DNA from: an uncultured Lachnospiraceae bacterium
GTDB taxonomy: Bacteria; Bacillota; Clostridia; Lachnospirales; Lachnospiraceae
Length of the DNA: 64,000 nucleotides
Direction of reading: 5' to 3'
NCBI GenBank assembly: GCA_900544685.1
Contig: UQWA01000001.1
Coordinates: 1-64,000 of the forward strand
Part shown: positions 22,758 through 30,191 of the stretch, piece by piece
How positions within the stretch are numbered: the first letter of the stretch is position 1
Layout of the letters: every line of letters begins with the position of its first letter
Position numbers and translations under genes: made by a program
Notes under the pieces: model-generated
Databases searched by the model: none
The model's input: the letters and a program-made list of their open reading frames with translations, nothing else
Told to the model about the DNA's origin: nothing

Positions 22758-23711
22758 ATGCAGAAAATCTGGGGCGAGAAGCCGTATCGTTCCCTGGACT
22801 GGCAGTTAAAGACGCAGTTTGGTGAAAAAGTTTATAAGCTTGCTTTGAATGGCGGTATGAGCTGTCCTAACCGGGATGGAAAGGTGGGGCGGGGCGGATG
22901 CATTTTCTGCAGTGAAGGTGGAAGCGGAGATTTTGCAGCCGATGGTCATCTGTCGGTGAAAGAGCAGATTGCCATACAGAAGGAAGCATTAAGAAATAAG
23001 AAAACAGCCAGAAAATACATTGCTTATTTTCAAGCGTATACCAATACTTATGCCCCAGCAGATTATCTGGAGCGGATCTTTACAGAAGCCATAGAAGATC
23101 CGGAAGTGGTGATTTTATCCATTGCCACCAGACCAGACTGTCTGCCTGAGGATGTCCTGGATCTGCTGGCACGGTTGAATCAGCAAAAGCCTGTCTGGGT
23201 AGAACTGGGACTTCAGACGATGCATGAAGAGAGTGCACAGATCATACACAGGGGCTATGATCTGGCATGTTTTGAACGGGCAGTCAGTGAACTGCGAAGC
23301 AGAGAAATTGACGTGATTGTCCACACCATTCTCGGACTTCCGGGAGAGGGAAAAGAAGAGGTTCTTCGGACGATAGATTATCTGAATCATATGGATATTC
23401 AGGGGATAAAGCTGCAGCTTTTGCATATCTTAAAAGGAACGCAGCTTGGTCAGATCTATCTGGGACAGAAGGAAGGACAGGAATTCATTTCCCCTATGAC
23501 AATGGAAGCATATATTGATCTGGTGATTGACTGTGTAGAACATCTGTCACCGGAGATTACCATACACCGATTAACGGGAGACGGACCGAAGGAGCTTCTT
23601 CTGGCGCCTATGTGGAGTACCAGAAAGCGAACCGTTTTAAATGAGATACACAAAGAACTGAAAAATAGAGATGCCTGGCAGGGAAAAAGGTATGAAAGGA
23701 GCACATTATGA
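22758..23711 (+). CDS. mnmL: Radical SAM protein YtqA/MnmL (TIGR01212 family)
   Basis: A 317-residue radical SAM protein. The iron-sulfur cysteines appear as C-x11-C-x2-C (SCPNRDGKVGRGGCIFC, about residues 36-52), a spacing specific to this subfamily rather than CxxxCxxC. Further blocks are YFQAYTNTYAP (about 95), LSIATRPDCLP (about 118) and VHTILGLPGEGKEEV (about 190). YtqA/MnmL acts with YtqB/MnmM on 5-substituted wobble uridine in Gram-positive tRNAs; the divergent MnmM gene supports that role. Start ATG has AGGAGAG upstream. It overlaps the next gene by 4 nt (ATGA), indicating translational coupling. Confidence 0.88.
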   Translation: MQKIWGEKPYRSLDWQLKTQFGEKVYKLALNGGMSCPNRDGKVGRGGCIFCSEGGSGDFAADGHLSVKEQIAIQKEALRNKKTARKYIAYFQAYTNTYAPADYLERIFTEAIEDPEVVILSIATRPDCLPEDVLDLLARLNQQKPVWVELGLQTMHEESAQIIHRGYDLACFERAVSELRSREIDVIVHTILGLPGEGKEEVLRTIDYLNHMDIQGIKLQLLHILKGTQLGQIYLGQKEGQEFISPMTMEAYIDLVIDCVEHLSPEITIHRLTGDGPKELLLAPMWSTRKRTVLNEIHKELKNRDAWQGKRYERSTL

Positions 23712-24220
23712 AAGAAGTTCATACACTTTACAAACTGATTTTGTTATATCTGCTGAACAGAGTGGAGTTTCCGTTGACGAATGGACAGATCTGTGCATTC
23801 GTGGCAGAAGAACAGTACACCGATTATTTTACGGTGCAGGAGACACTGGCAGATATGGTGGAGACCAAGCTTCTGGAGACAGAGACTGTGCGGAACAGTA
23901 CATACTACCGTCTGACAGAGAGCGGAAAAGAAACACTAAGTTATTTCAAGGATGATATCTCCACTGCTATCCGAAAGGATATTGAAAATTACCTGAAGAA
24001 AAACAAGATGCAGCTGAGGGATGAGAATGCAGTTCTGGCGGATTACAGCAATCTGGAAGAAGGCGGCTTCAAGGTAACACTTCAGATCAAAGAAAAGGAA
24101 TCCTGTATTATTGACCTGAAGCTGGTAGTGCCTGACGAGAGACAGGCAATCAAACTGTGTGATAACTGGAAGAAAAAAAGTTCACAGGTTTACAGCCATC
24201 TCCTGAAGGATCTGATGTAA
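23708..24220 (+). CDS. DUF4364 family protein, putative winged-helix regulator
   Basis: A 170-residue protein matching DUF4364, common in Lachnospiraceae. The N-terminal half (about residues 5-80: LYKLILLYLLNRVEFPLT ... DMVETKLLE ... YYRLTESGKETL) reads as a PadR/MarR-like winged helix; the C-terminal half (about 90-170) is a mixed alpha/beta domain with IKEKESCIIDLKLVVPD. It overlaps mnmL by 4 nt, so it is part of that operon. DNA targets are unknown. Confidence 0.82.
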   Translation: MKEVHTLYKLILLYLLNRVEFPLTNGQICAFVAEEQYTDYFTVQETLADMVETKLLETETVRNSTYYRLTESGKETLSYFKDDISTAIRKDIENYLKKNKMQLRDENAVLADYSNLEEGGFKVTLQIKEKESCIIDLKLVVPDERQAIKLCDNWKKKSSQVYSHLLKDLM

Positions 24221-24232
24221 AAGAGGAGATAT

Positions 24233-26002
24233 ATGAAGATTTTACTGACAGCAGTCAACGCAAAGTACATTCATTCCAACCCGGCGGTTTACAGCTTGCA
24301 GAAGTTTACGGCAGAATATGCACCGGAGTACAAGAATGACATCGAATTGGCAGAGTTTACCATCAATCATTATGCAGATGATATTTTGCAGGAGATCTAC
24401 CGCAGGAAGCCTGATGTAGTAGCTTTTTCCTGCTATATCTGGAATCTGCAGATGATTGAAAAAATTCTGGAGGATCTGCCGAAGGTTCTGCCTGATGTGC
24501 AGATTTGGGCAGGAGGACCTGAAGTCAGCTATGATGCTCCGGACTTTCTGGAAAAGCATCCATGTATGACTGGCGTCATGACCGGAGAAGGAGAAGAAAC
24601 ATTTCTGGAACTGACAGCTTATTATCATGGACAGAAAAAGCTGGGAGAGATTCACGGGATTACCTACCGGGATGAAGAAAACAAAATTACAGTGAATCAG
24701 AGGCGTCCACTTCTGGATATGAATCGGATTCCATTTTTATATGATGATCTGGAAGACTTTGAGCACCGGATCATTTACTATGAAAGCAGCAGAGGATGTC
24801 CGTTTTCCTGTAGCTATTGCCTGTCTTCCATAGACAAAAGTGTCCGTTTCCGGGATGCGCAGACGGTAGTGAAGGAACTACAGTTTTTCCTGGATCGGAA
24901 AGTACCGCAGGTGAAGTTTGTAGACCGAACCTTTAACTGCCGTCACAGTCATGCGCTGACGATCTGGAATTATATCAGAGAACACGACAATGGAATCACA
25001 AATTTTCATTTTGAGATAGCGGCAGATCTGTTAAATGAGGAAGAATTAACGCTTCTCAATACGATGAGACCGGGACTGGTACAGCTGGAAATTGGTGTAC
25101 AGTCCACCAATCTTCACACCATCGAAGCAATTGACCGCGTGATGGATTTTTCCCATCTGAGTAAGGTAGTGAAACGGATTCAGTCAGGAAAGAATATTCA
25201 CCAGCATCTGGATCTGATTGCCGGACTTCCATGGGAGGATTACGAGAGCTTCCGGCAGTCATTTAATGATGTATACCACCTGTATCCAGATCAGTTTCAG
25301 CTGGGATTCCTGAAGGTGCTAAAGGGATCAAAGATGCAGGAAAAGGCCGAGGAATATGGCATCATCTACCATTCACAGCCAGTGTATGAGGTATTTTACA
25401 CCAACTGGATTTCTTATCAGGAGATCCTGAAGCTGAAAGAGATCGAAGAGATGGTGGAAGTCTATTACAACAGCGGTCAGTTTTCCAATACCATACGCCA
25501 TCTGGAAACAGAGTTTTCCGATCCGTTTACCATGTATCAGAGTCTTGGAGAATATTATGGAAAACAAGGCTGGTGGGGACAGAGCCATTCCAGAATGCAG
25601 CGCTTTGAAATGCTGCGGGAATTCATTCATTCCATCAGTGAAGATACGGTATATGATGAACTGCTTTTACTGGATTTGTATCTGAGGGAAAACAGTAAAA
25701 GCCGCCCGAAGTGGGCAGCGGATCTGCAGACAGAAAAGAAGCAGTTTCTGGACTGGTTCAAAGAGGAAGCAGAAGAACATCGTATTTTGAAAGGCTATGA
25801 AAGATACAGCGCAAAACAGATGATGAATATGGTACATCTGGAGAAGTTCAGTGAACAGACAGCGCAGATTTGTGGCTGGAAAACGGAAACAGGAACAGAA
25901 AAAGAGATCTGCTGGGTTCTGTTTGATTACCGGAACCGCAGTGCACTGGATCAGAATGCAAGTATTTACTTTATTAAGAAAAATGACCGTAATTTTTCAT
26001 GA
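24233..26002 (+). CDS. B12-binding-domain radical SAM protein (DUF4080)
   Basis: A 589-residue cytoplasmic enzyme. The N-terminal cobalamin-binding Rossmann domain (about residues 1-140) shows INHYADDILQEIYRRKPDVV and WAGGPEVSYDAP; the radical SAM domain follows with SSRGCPFSCSYCLSS (about 184-198; CxxxCxxC cluster), then a DUF4080 C-terminal domain (about 380-580). The B12 domain lacks the DxHxxG motif of base-off binders, as is common in this clade, so cobalamin use is not certain. Reaction unknown; such proteins perform methylations or rearrangements. Same operon as mnmL and DUF4364. Start supported by GAGGAGA. Confidence 0.88.
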   Translation: MKILLTAVNAKYIHSNPAVYSLQKFTAEYAPEYKNDIELAEFTINHYADDILQEIYRRKPDVVAFSCYIWNLQMIEKILEDLPKVLPDVQIWAGGPEVSYDAPDFLEKHPCMTGVMTGEGEETFLELTAYYHGQKKLGEIHGITYRDEENKITVNQRRPLLDMNRIPFLYDDLEDFEHRIIYYESSRGCPFSCSYCLSSIDKSVRFRDAQTVVKELQFFLDRKVPQVKFVDRTFNCRHSHALTIWNYIREHDNGITNFHFEIAADLLNEEELTLLNTMRPGLVQLEIGVQSTNLHTIEAIDRVMDFSHLSKVVKRIQSGKNIHQHLDLIAGLPWEDYESFRQSFNDVYHLYPDQFQLGFLKVLKGSKMQEKAEEYGIIYHSQPVYEVFYTNWISYQEILKLKEIEEMVEVYYNSGQFSNTIRHLETEFSDPFTMYQSLGEYYGKQGWWGQSHSRMQRFEMLREFIHSISEDTVYDELLLLDLYLRENSKSRPKWAADLQTEKKQFLDWFKEEAEEHRILKGYERYSAKQMMNMVHLEKFSEQTAQICGWKTETGTEKEICWVLFDYRNRSALDQNASIYFIKKNDRNFS

Positions 26003-26011
26003 AAAGTTCAC

Positions 26012-26040
26012 TTGATAGATACGGGAAAATGACATAGAAT
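26012..26040 (+). promoter_or_regulatory. Promoter before the small membrane peptide and vanW
   Basis: TTGATA (26012-26017), 17-bp spacer, TAGAAT (26035-26040). It begins just after the stop of the radical SAM gene. Confidence 0.6.
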
Positions 26041-26096
26041 AGATAAGAGCACACTGGAAAATACAGGGTGTGTCAAAAAAAGATGAGGTGAAAGAT

Positions 26097-26204
26097 ATGT
26101 TAGATATGAGAAATACAAAAACAAAACGTACAATTGCAGCAGTAGTAGCGATTGTTCTTATTATTGCCATGGTTGCAACTATGATTATCGGAGCATTCAT
26201 GTAA
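26097..26204 (+). CDS. 35-residue single-pass membrane peptide
   Basis: ATG 26097 to TAA 26202-26204. The peptide begins MLDMRNTKTKRT, then about 20 hydrophobic residues (IAAVVAIVLIIAMVATMIIG) and a short FM end. GAGGTG lies 7 nt before the ATG and a good promoter is 57 nt upstream, which is strong evidence for expression despite the length. One transmembrane helix with a positive cytoplasmic N-terminus is predicted. It lies 33 nt before the VanW gene, so it may be a partner or a leader peptide. Similar tiny membrane proteins occur before wall genes in Lachnospiraceae; function unknown. Confidence 0.7.
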   Translation: MLDMRNTKTKRTIAAVVAIVLIIAMVATMIIGAFM

Positions 26205-26237
26205 TCAGGGCAGTTTGGGGAATATCGGGAGGTAAAT

Positions 26238-27884
26238 ATGATTTTTGGGAGAAAAATCCTGGCGGCGGCAGCCGTTGCCGTCTGCATCAGTACTGTGGGA
26301 AAAGTACAGATGGTGCAGGCAGAAGACCGGATCGGTCAGGGTGTTTCTATTGAAGGCATTGATGTATCCGGCATGACTTATGAAGAGGCACAGGCTGCGG
26401 TACAGGCGAAGGTGTCTGATATGCAGAATTCTACGATTGAGGTGAAGATTGACGAACAGAGCGTAGAAGCAACTGCAGTGGACTTTGGACTGCAGTGGAA
26501 GAACCGGGATGTGGCGAAGCAGGCCATTGAGATCGGCAATTCCGGCAATGCCATCAGAAGATATAAGGACAGCAAGGATCTGGGACAGGAGAAGAAGGAT
26601 CTGAAGCTGGAATTTGCTGTGAATGATGATGCGGTAAAAGCATTTGTGGAAAAGTGTAAGCAGTATGACCAGGATCCGGTGGAGGCATCCATCGAATCTG
26701 ACGGCGGCGGCGGAATTAATATGCAGCCGGGGCAGGATGGAATTGTAGTAAATGCAGATGAATCTGTGCAGATTCTGGAAGATTACATAGCCAATGAGTG
26801 GACCGGTGCGGCGGATTCCAGCGTAGAATTGTCTGTACAGGTGCAGAAGCCAAGCGCAAGTGAGGAAGATCTGGAGACAATCACGGATGTCCTGGGTACC
26901 TATACTACCTATTATGGATCTACGTACGGAAGAAATACCAACGTAGAACGTGGTGCGGAGCTGATCAACGGACATCTGATCCGCCCGGGAGAGAGCTTTT
27001 CCGTGTGTGACCATCTGGTACCGTTCAGTGCCGAGAACGGTTATGAACTGGGTGGTGCCTATGAGAATGGACGTGTAGTACAGGAATATGGCGGTGGTAT
27101 CTGTCAGGTATCTACCACGCTGTACAATGCCCTGCTTCTGGCAGAGATCGAGATCGATGAAAGACATAACCACACCATGAGTGTTCATTATGTACCGCCA
27201 TCTATGGATGCGGCAATCGCAGAAGGCAGCATGGATCTGGTATTTACCAACAATCTGGATACACCGATTTTTATATCAGGTTATGCCTATGGCGGAGAAC
27301 TGACCTTTACTGTCTGGGGCAAGGAGTATCGTCCGGAGGATCGTTATGTATCCTATGAAGGCGTGGAGACCAGCACAATCCCGGCACCGACTACCACACT
27401 TCTGTATGCAGATGACGAACAGAATGTGGGATATTTTAATCAGGTACAGTCAGCTGCACCGGGAAGTACAGCCGTTTGCTATAAGTATGTGACATACAAT
27501 GGTGAGACTACGCAGGAGCAGATCAACTCTAGTACCTATGAAGCTTCTTCCAATATTTATGAAGTGGGAACCATAGGTGCATCAGATGCATTACTTCAGG
27601 CAATTGCGGTTGGAGATCTGGCAGCAGCACAGCTTGCGGCAACCGGAACGGTGACGATTCAGACAGATACGGACAGTACACAACAGAGTGAGTCTACAGC
27701 ACAGACAGATGGACAGACAACCACAGATGGAACTACAGATGGAACTACAGATGGTACCACAGATGGAACCACAGATGGAACTACAGGTGGCACTTATACG
27801 GATACCACGAATGGTGAAGTCTGGATCGATAACGGAACTACAGATGATTCTGTGACTTCGGATGACGGAGTAGTGGAATGGTAA
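26238..27884 (+). CDS. VanW-family exported protein with YoaR-like and low-complexity regions
   Basis: A 548-residue protein. A signal peptide (MIFGRKILAAAAVAVCISTV) leads to a YoaR/PG-binding-like region (about residues 33-215, GVSIEGIDVSGMTYEEAQAAV), then the VanW domain (about 225-355) with GAELINGHLIRPGESFSV, GGGICQVSTTLYNALLLAEI and NHTMSVHYVPPSMDAAI motifs. A G5-like segment follows (about 370-440), then a tail of (T/D/G)-rich 4-residue repeats DGTT near residues 495-520. VanW is named for vancomycin clusters, but most family members are generic wall proteins with unknown chemistry, and no resistance genes are adjacent. The tail is encoded by roughly five 12-nt repeats. Confidence 0.9.
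   Translation: MIFGRKILAAAAVAVCISTVGKVQMVQAEDRIGQGVSIEGIDVSGMTYEEAQAAVQAKVSDMQNSTIEVKIDEQSVEATAVDFGLQWKNRDVAKQAIEIGNSGNAIRRYKDSKDLGQEKKDLKLEFAVNDDAVKAFVEKCKQYDQDPVEASIESDGGGGINMQPGQDGIVVNADESVQILEDYIANEWTGAADSSVELSVQVQKPSASEEDLETITDVLGTYTTYYGSTYGRNTNVERGAELINGHLIRPGESFSVCDHLVPFSAENGYELGGAYENGRVVQEYGGGICQVSTTLYNALLLAEIEIDERHNHTMSVHYVPPSMDAAIAEGSMDLVFTNNLDTPIFISGYAYGGELTFTVWGKEYRPEDRYVSYEGVETSTIPAPTTTLLYADDEQNVGYFNQVQSAAPGSTAVCYKYVTYNGETTQEQINSSTYEASSNIYEVGTIGASDALLQAIAVGDLAAAQLAATGTVTIQTDTDSTQQSESTAQTDGQTTTDGTTDGTTDGTTDGTTDGTTGGTYTDTTNGEVWIDNGTTDDSVTSDDGVVEW
27719..27790 (+). repeat. 12-nt coding repeats in the VanW tail
   Basis: GATGGAACTACA and close variants recur five to six times in register, encoding (DGTT)n. 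Such tandem copies can change number by slippage without shifting frame. Confidence 0.7.
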
Positions 27885-27897
27885 AGGAAGTAAATAA

Positions 27898-28881
27898 ATG
27901 AGAACTGGCAAAATATCAGAGAATGTATTAAAACGTTCTGTTCTGAAGAGATGTAAGTCCAGAAGAGAGGAAGTGGCGCAGGGACCGGCAGTCGGTCAGG
28001 ACTGCGCCATTGTCCGCTCAGAGGGAATGGATTTTACAGTCATGCATGCACAGACTTTTACAGCAGAACGTATGGAAAAAGTAAGATATGCAGTCATAGA
28101 TGGCGTGAATAATCTGTGTTGTTCCGGAGCAGAGAGTGTTTCCGTGATGCTGGCAGTGATGCTGCCGGAAGACAGAGAAGAAGACTGCCTGCGGGCAATT
28201 ATGGACAGTGCGGATGCTGCCTGTCAGGAATGTGGGATTCAGCTTGCAGGAGGTCATACGGAAGTATCAGCAGTAGTGCAGGAACCGGTGGTTACTGTAA
28301 CGGTACAGGGATTTGCCTCAAAAGAGATTCACAGGACAGCGGATGTACGTGCAGATCTGGAATTGGTGATGGCAGGTTTTCCCGGAATGGAAGGAACTGC
28401 ATTACTGGCAAAGGAAAAGGAAGCCGAACTGAAGAAGCGTTTTCCATTGGAACTGGTAGAAAACGCCATGGAATTTGACAAGGATCTGTGCAGGAAGGAA
28501 GCTGCCAGAATCGGCTGGGAATGCGGTGCTGTGGCAATGCATGATGTATCTCAGGGAGGCGTGTTCGGAGCACTGTGGGAGTTCCTGGAAAGCAACGGAA
28601 CCGGTATGGATGCAGATCTGCGGAAGATACCGATCCGGCAGGAGACTATCGAGATCTGTGAGATCTATGGCTGGAATCCATATCAGCTTCTGAGTGGTGG
28701 CTGCATTCTTATGGCAGTGCCGGATGGACAGAAGACAACGGATCAGCTGGAAGCATCGGGGATCTGTGCCCGAGTGATTGGAAGAACTACTGAAAAGAAA
28801 GAAAAAATTCTGCGTAACGGAGAAGAAATGCGTTTTCTCGATAAACCGGCGCAGGATGAGATTCAGAAACTGAAATTCTGA
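27898..28881 (+). CDS. AIR-synthase-related protein (HypE/ThiL-like fold)
   Basis: A 327-residue protein with the two-domain PurM fold: N-terminal domain with VGQDCAIV (about residue 30) and GVNNLCCSGAESVSVMLAV (about 74), C-terminal domain with MHDVSQGGVFGALWEF (about 215) and GGCILMAVP (about 265). PurM-fold proteins bind ATP and phosphorylate or activate substrates; HypE makes thiocyanate ligands for hydrogenases. The C-terminal HypE tail with its catalytic cysteine is absent and there are no hyp genes, so a hydrogenase-maturation role is unlikely. The active AIR-synthase nucleotide loop is degenerate. Function unknown. Co-directional with vanW (13-nt gap) and trmL. Confidence 0.8.
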   Translation: MRTGKISENVLKRSVLKRCKSRREEVAQGPAVGQDCAIVRSEGMDFTVMHAQTFTAERMEKVRYAVIDGVNNLCCSGAESVSVMLAVMLPEDREEDCLRAIMDSADAACQECGIQLAGGHTEVSAVVQEPVVTVTVQGFASKEIHRTADVRADLELVMAGFPGMEGTALLAKEKEAELKKRFPLELVENAMEFDKDLCRKEAARIGWECGAVAMHDVSQGGVFGALWEFLESNGTGMDADLRKIPIRQETIEICEIYGWNPYQLLSGGCILMAVPDGQKTTDQLEASGICARVIGRTTEKKEKILRNGEEMRFLDKPAQDEIQKLKF

Positions 28882-28893
28882 TGGAGGAAAAAG

Positions 28894-29394
28894 ATGGCAA
28901 AGCTGAATATTGTTTTATTTGAACCGGAGATTCCGGCAAATACGGGAAATATCGGAAGAACCTGTGTGGCAACCGGGACCAGGCTGCATCTGATTGAGCC
29001 GCTGGGCTTTCGTTTGAATGAAAAGTCTGTGAAGCGTGCAGGTATGGATTACTGGGAGCATTTGGATGTGACAAGATACATTAATTATGAGGATTTTCTT
29101 GCAAAGAATCCGGGTGCCAAGATCTATATGGCAAGCACCAAGGCACCTAGATGTTACACGGAAGTGCAGTATGAACCGGACTGTTATATCATGTTTGGAA
29201 AAGAAAGTGGTGGAATTCCGGAAGAAATCCTGCTGGAGAATCAGGAGACAGCGGTACGGATTCCTATGATGGGAGAGATTCGTTCCCTGAATCTGGGAAA
29301 TTCCGTAGCAATTGTTCTGTATGAAGCACTGCGTCAGAATCAGTTTTCCCAGATGCAGTTAGAAGGACATCTGACAAAATACGACTGGAAATAA
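28894..29394 (+). CDS. trmL: tRNA (cytidine(34)-2'-O)-methyltransferase TrmL
   Basis: A 166-residue SPOUT-fold methyltransferase acting on the wobble nucleotide of tRNA-Leu. The N-terminus LFEPEIPANTGNIGRTC (about residue 5) and the knot motifs IMFGKESGGIPEEIL (about 104), RIPMMGEIRSLNLGNSVAI (about 128) are diagnostic. Length is typical. 12 nt after the AIR-synthase-like gene, so in the same operon. With mnmM and mnmL nearby, three wobble-position modifying enzymes lie within 8 kb. Confidence 0.95.
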   Translation: MAKLNIVLFEPEIPANTGNIGRTCVATGTRLHLIEPLGFRLNEKSVKRAGMDYWEHLDVTRYINYEDFLAKNPGAKIYMASTKAPRCYTEVQYEPDCYIMFGKESGGIPEEILLENQETAVRIPMMGEIRSLNLGNSVAIVLYEALRQNQFSQMQLEGHLTKYDWK

Positions 29395-29396
29395 AC

Positions 29397-29429
29397 TTGC
29401 CGCTAACACACTTTATGTGATAACGGCAA
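29397..29429. terminator. Hairpin shared by the converging trmL and response-regulator ends
   Basis: TTGCCGCTAACACA (29397-29410) pairs with TGTGATAACGGCAA (29416-29429) with two mismatches. The minus-strand gene's last codons lie in the stem. T-runs are weak, so efficiency is uncertain. Confidence 0.5.
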
Positions 29430-30114
29430 ATTTATAACCAACACCCCAGACGGTGGACAAAGACCATGTTTCATGGTCTTTTATTTTTTCTCTGAGACGT
29501 TTGATATGCACATCTACGGTACGGGGATCACCCAGATAGTCATATCCCCAGACATAGTCCAGAAGCTGTTCCCTGGTAAAAACACGGTTCGGAGAAGCTG
29601 CCAGGCAATAGAGAAGCTCCAGTTCCTTAGGAGGAAGTGGGAGCAGTTCTCCGTCCAGACGTACCGTATAACTGGTCTGACTGATAAAAAGTCCTGGATA
29701 TTCCACGTAATCCCCTACGGCGTCAGCCGGAGTATCGTAATTCATTTCTGGATTGTAACGGCGCAGAACTGCATGAATACGCGCTTTTAATTCTCCCTGA
29801 TCAAAAGGCTTTTCCACATAGTCATCGGCGCCCAGCTCCAGCATCTGGATCTTATCCTGCGTTCTGGTATTGGCAGATAAGACAATCACGGGTGTCATGG
29901 CAAGTTTGCGAAGGCTGGTACACACATCTGGGGCATTCATTCCCGGCAGAAAGTAGTCCATCAGAACCAGATGAGGTGCATATTCCTGAAAATCTGCCAG
30001 AGCAGATTCTCCGTCCAAATAGACCTTTGTCTCATATCCGTCGTTATTTAAAAAAGCAGAAATCTGTCTGGCTGTGATCATATTATCTTCGATAATCATA
30101 ATTTTCTGTTTCAA
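29413..30114 (-). CDS. OmpR-family response regulator, orphan
   Basis: A 233-residue two-component regulator. The receiver domain (about residues 1-118) has IIEDN, phospho-acceptor Asp in LVLMDYFLPGMNAPD (about 54), and the conserved Lys in DDYVEKPF (about 105). The C-terminal winged helix (about 135-230) includes LDGELLPLPPKELELLYCL, VFTREQLLDYVWG and DPRTVDVHIKRLREKI. No sensor kinase is adjacent on either side, so it must be activated by a remote kinase or serve a kinase-independent function. Targets unknown. Converges with trmL; it is downstream of mutS2 by 77 nt and may be transcribed with it. Confidence 0.92.
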   Translation of the reverse strand: MKQKIMIIEDNMITARQISAFLNNDGYETKVYLDGESALADFQEYAPHLVLMDYFLPGMNAPDVCTSLRKLAMTPVIVLSANTRTQDKIQMLELGADDYVEKPFDQGELKARIHAVLRRYNPEMNYDTPADAVGDYVEYPGLFISQTSYTVRLDGELLPLPPKELELLYCLAASPNRVFTREQLLDYVWGYDYLGDPRTVDVHIKRLREKIKDHETWSLSTVWGVGYKFAVIT

Positions 30115-30191
30115 TGTAAGAATCCTTTCTGTGCTGTAAAAAACATTGGCTGCAATCTTACGGCTTGAAATTTGTATCTGTTCAGCATCTT

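Noticed and set aside
26238..27884. Vancomycin resistance cluster because of VanW
   Set aside because: No vanH, A/B, X, R or S genes; VanW domains are common in wall proteins of this group.
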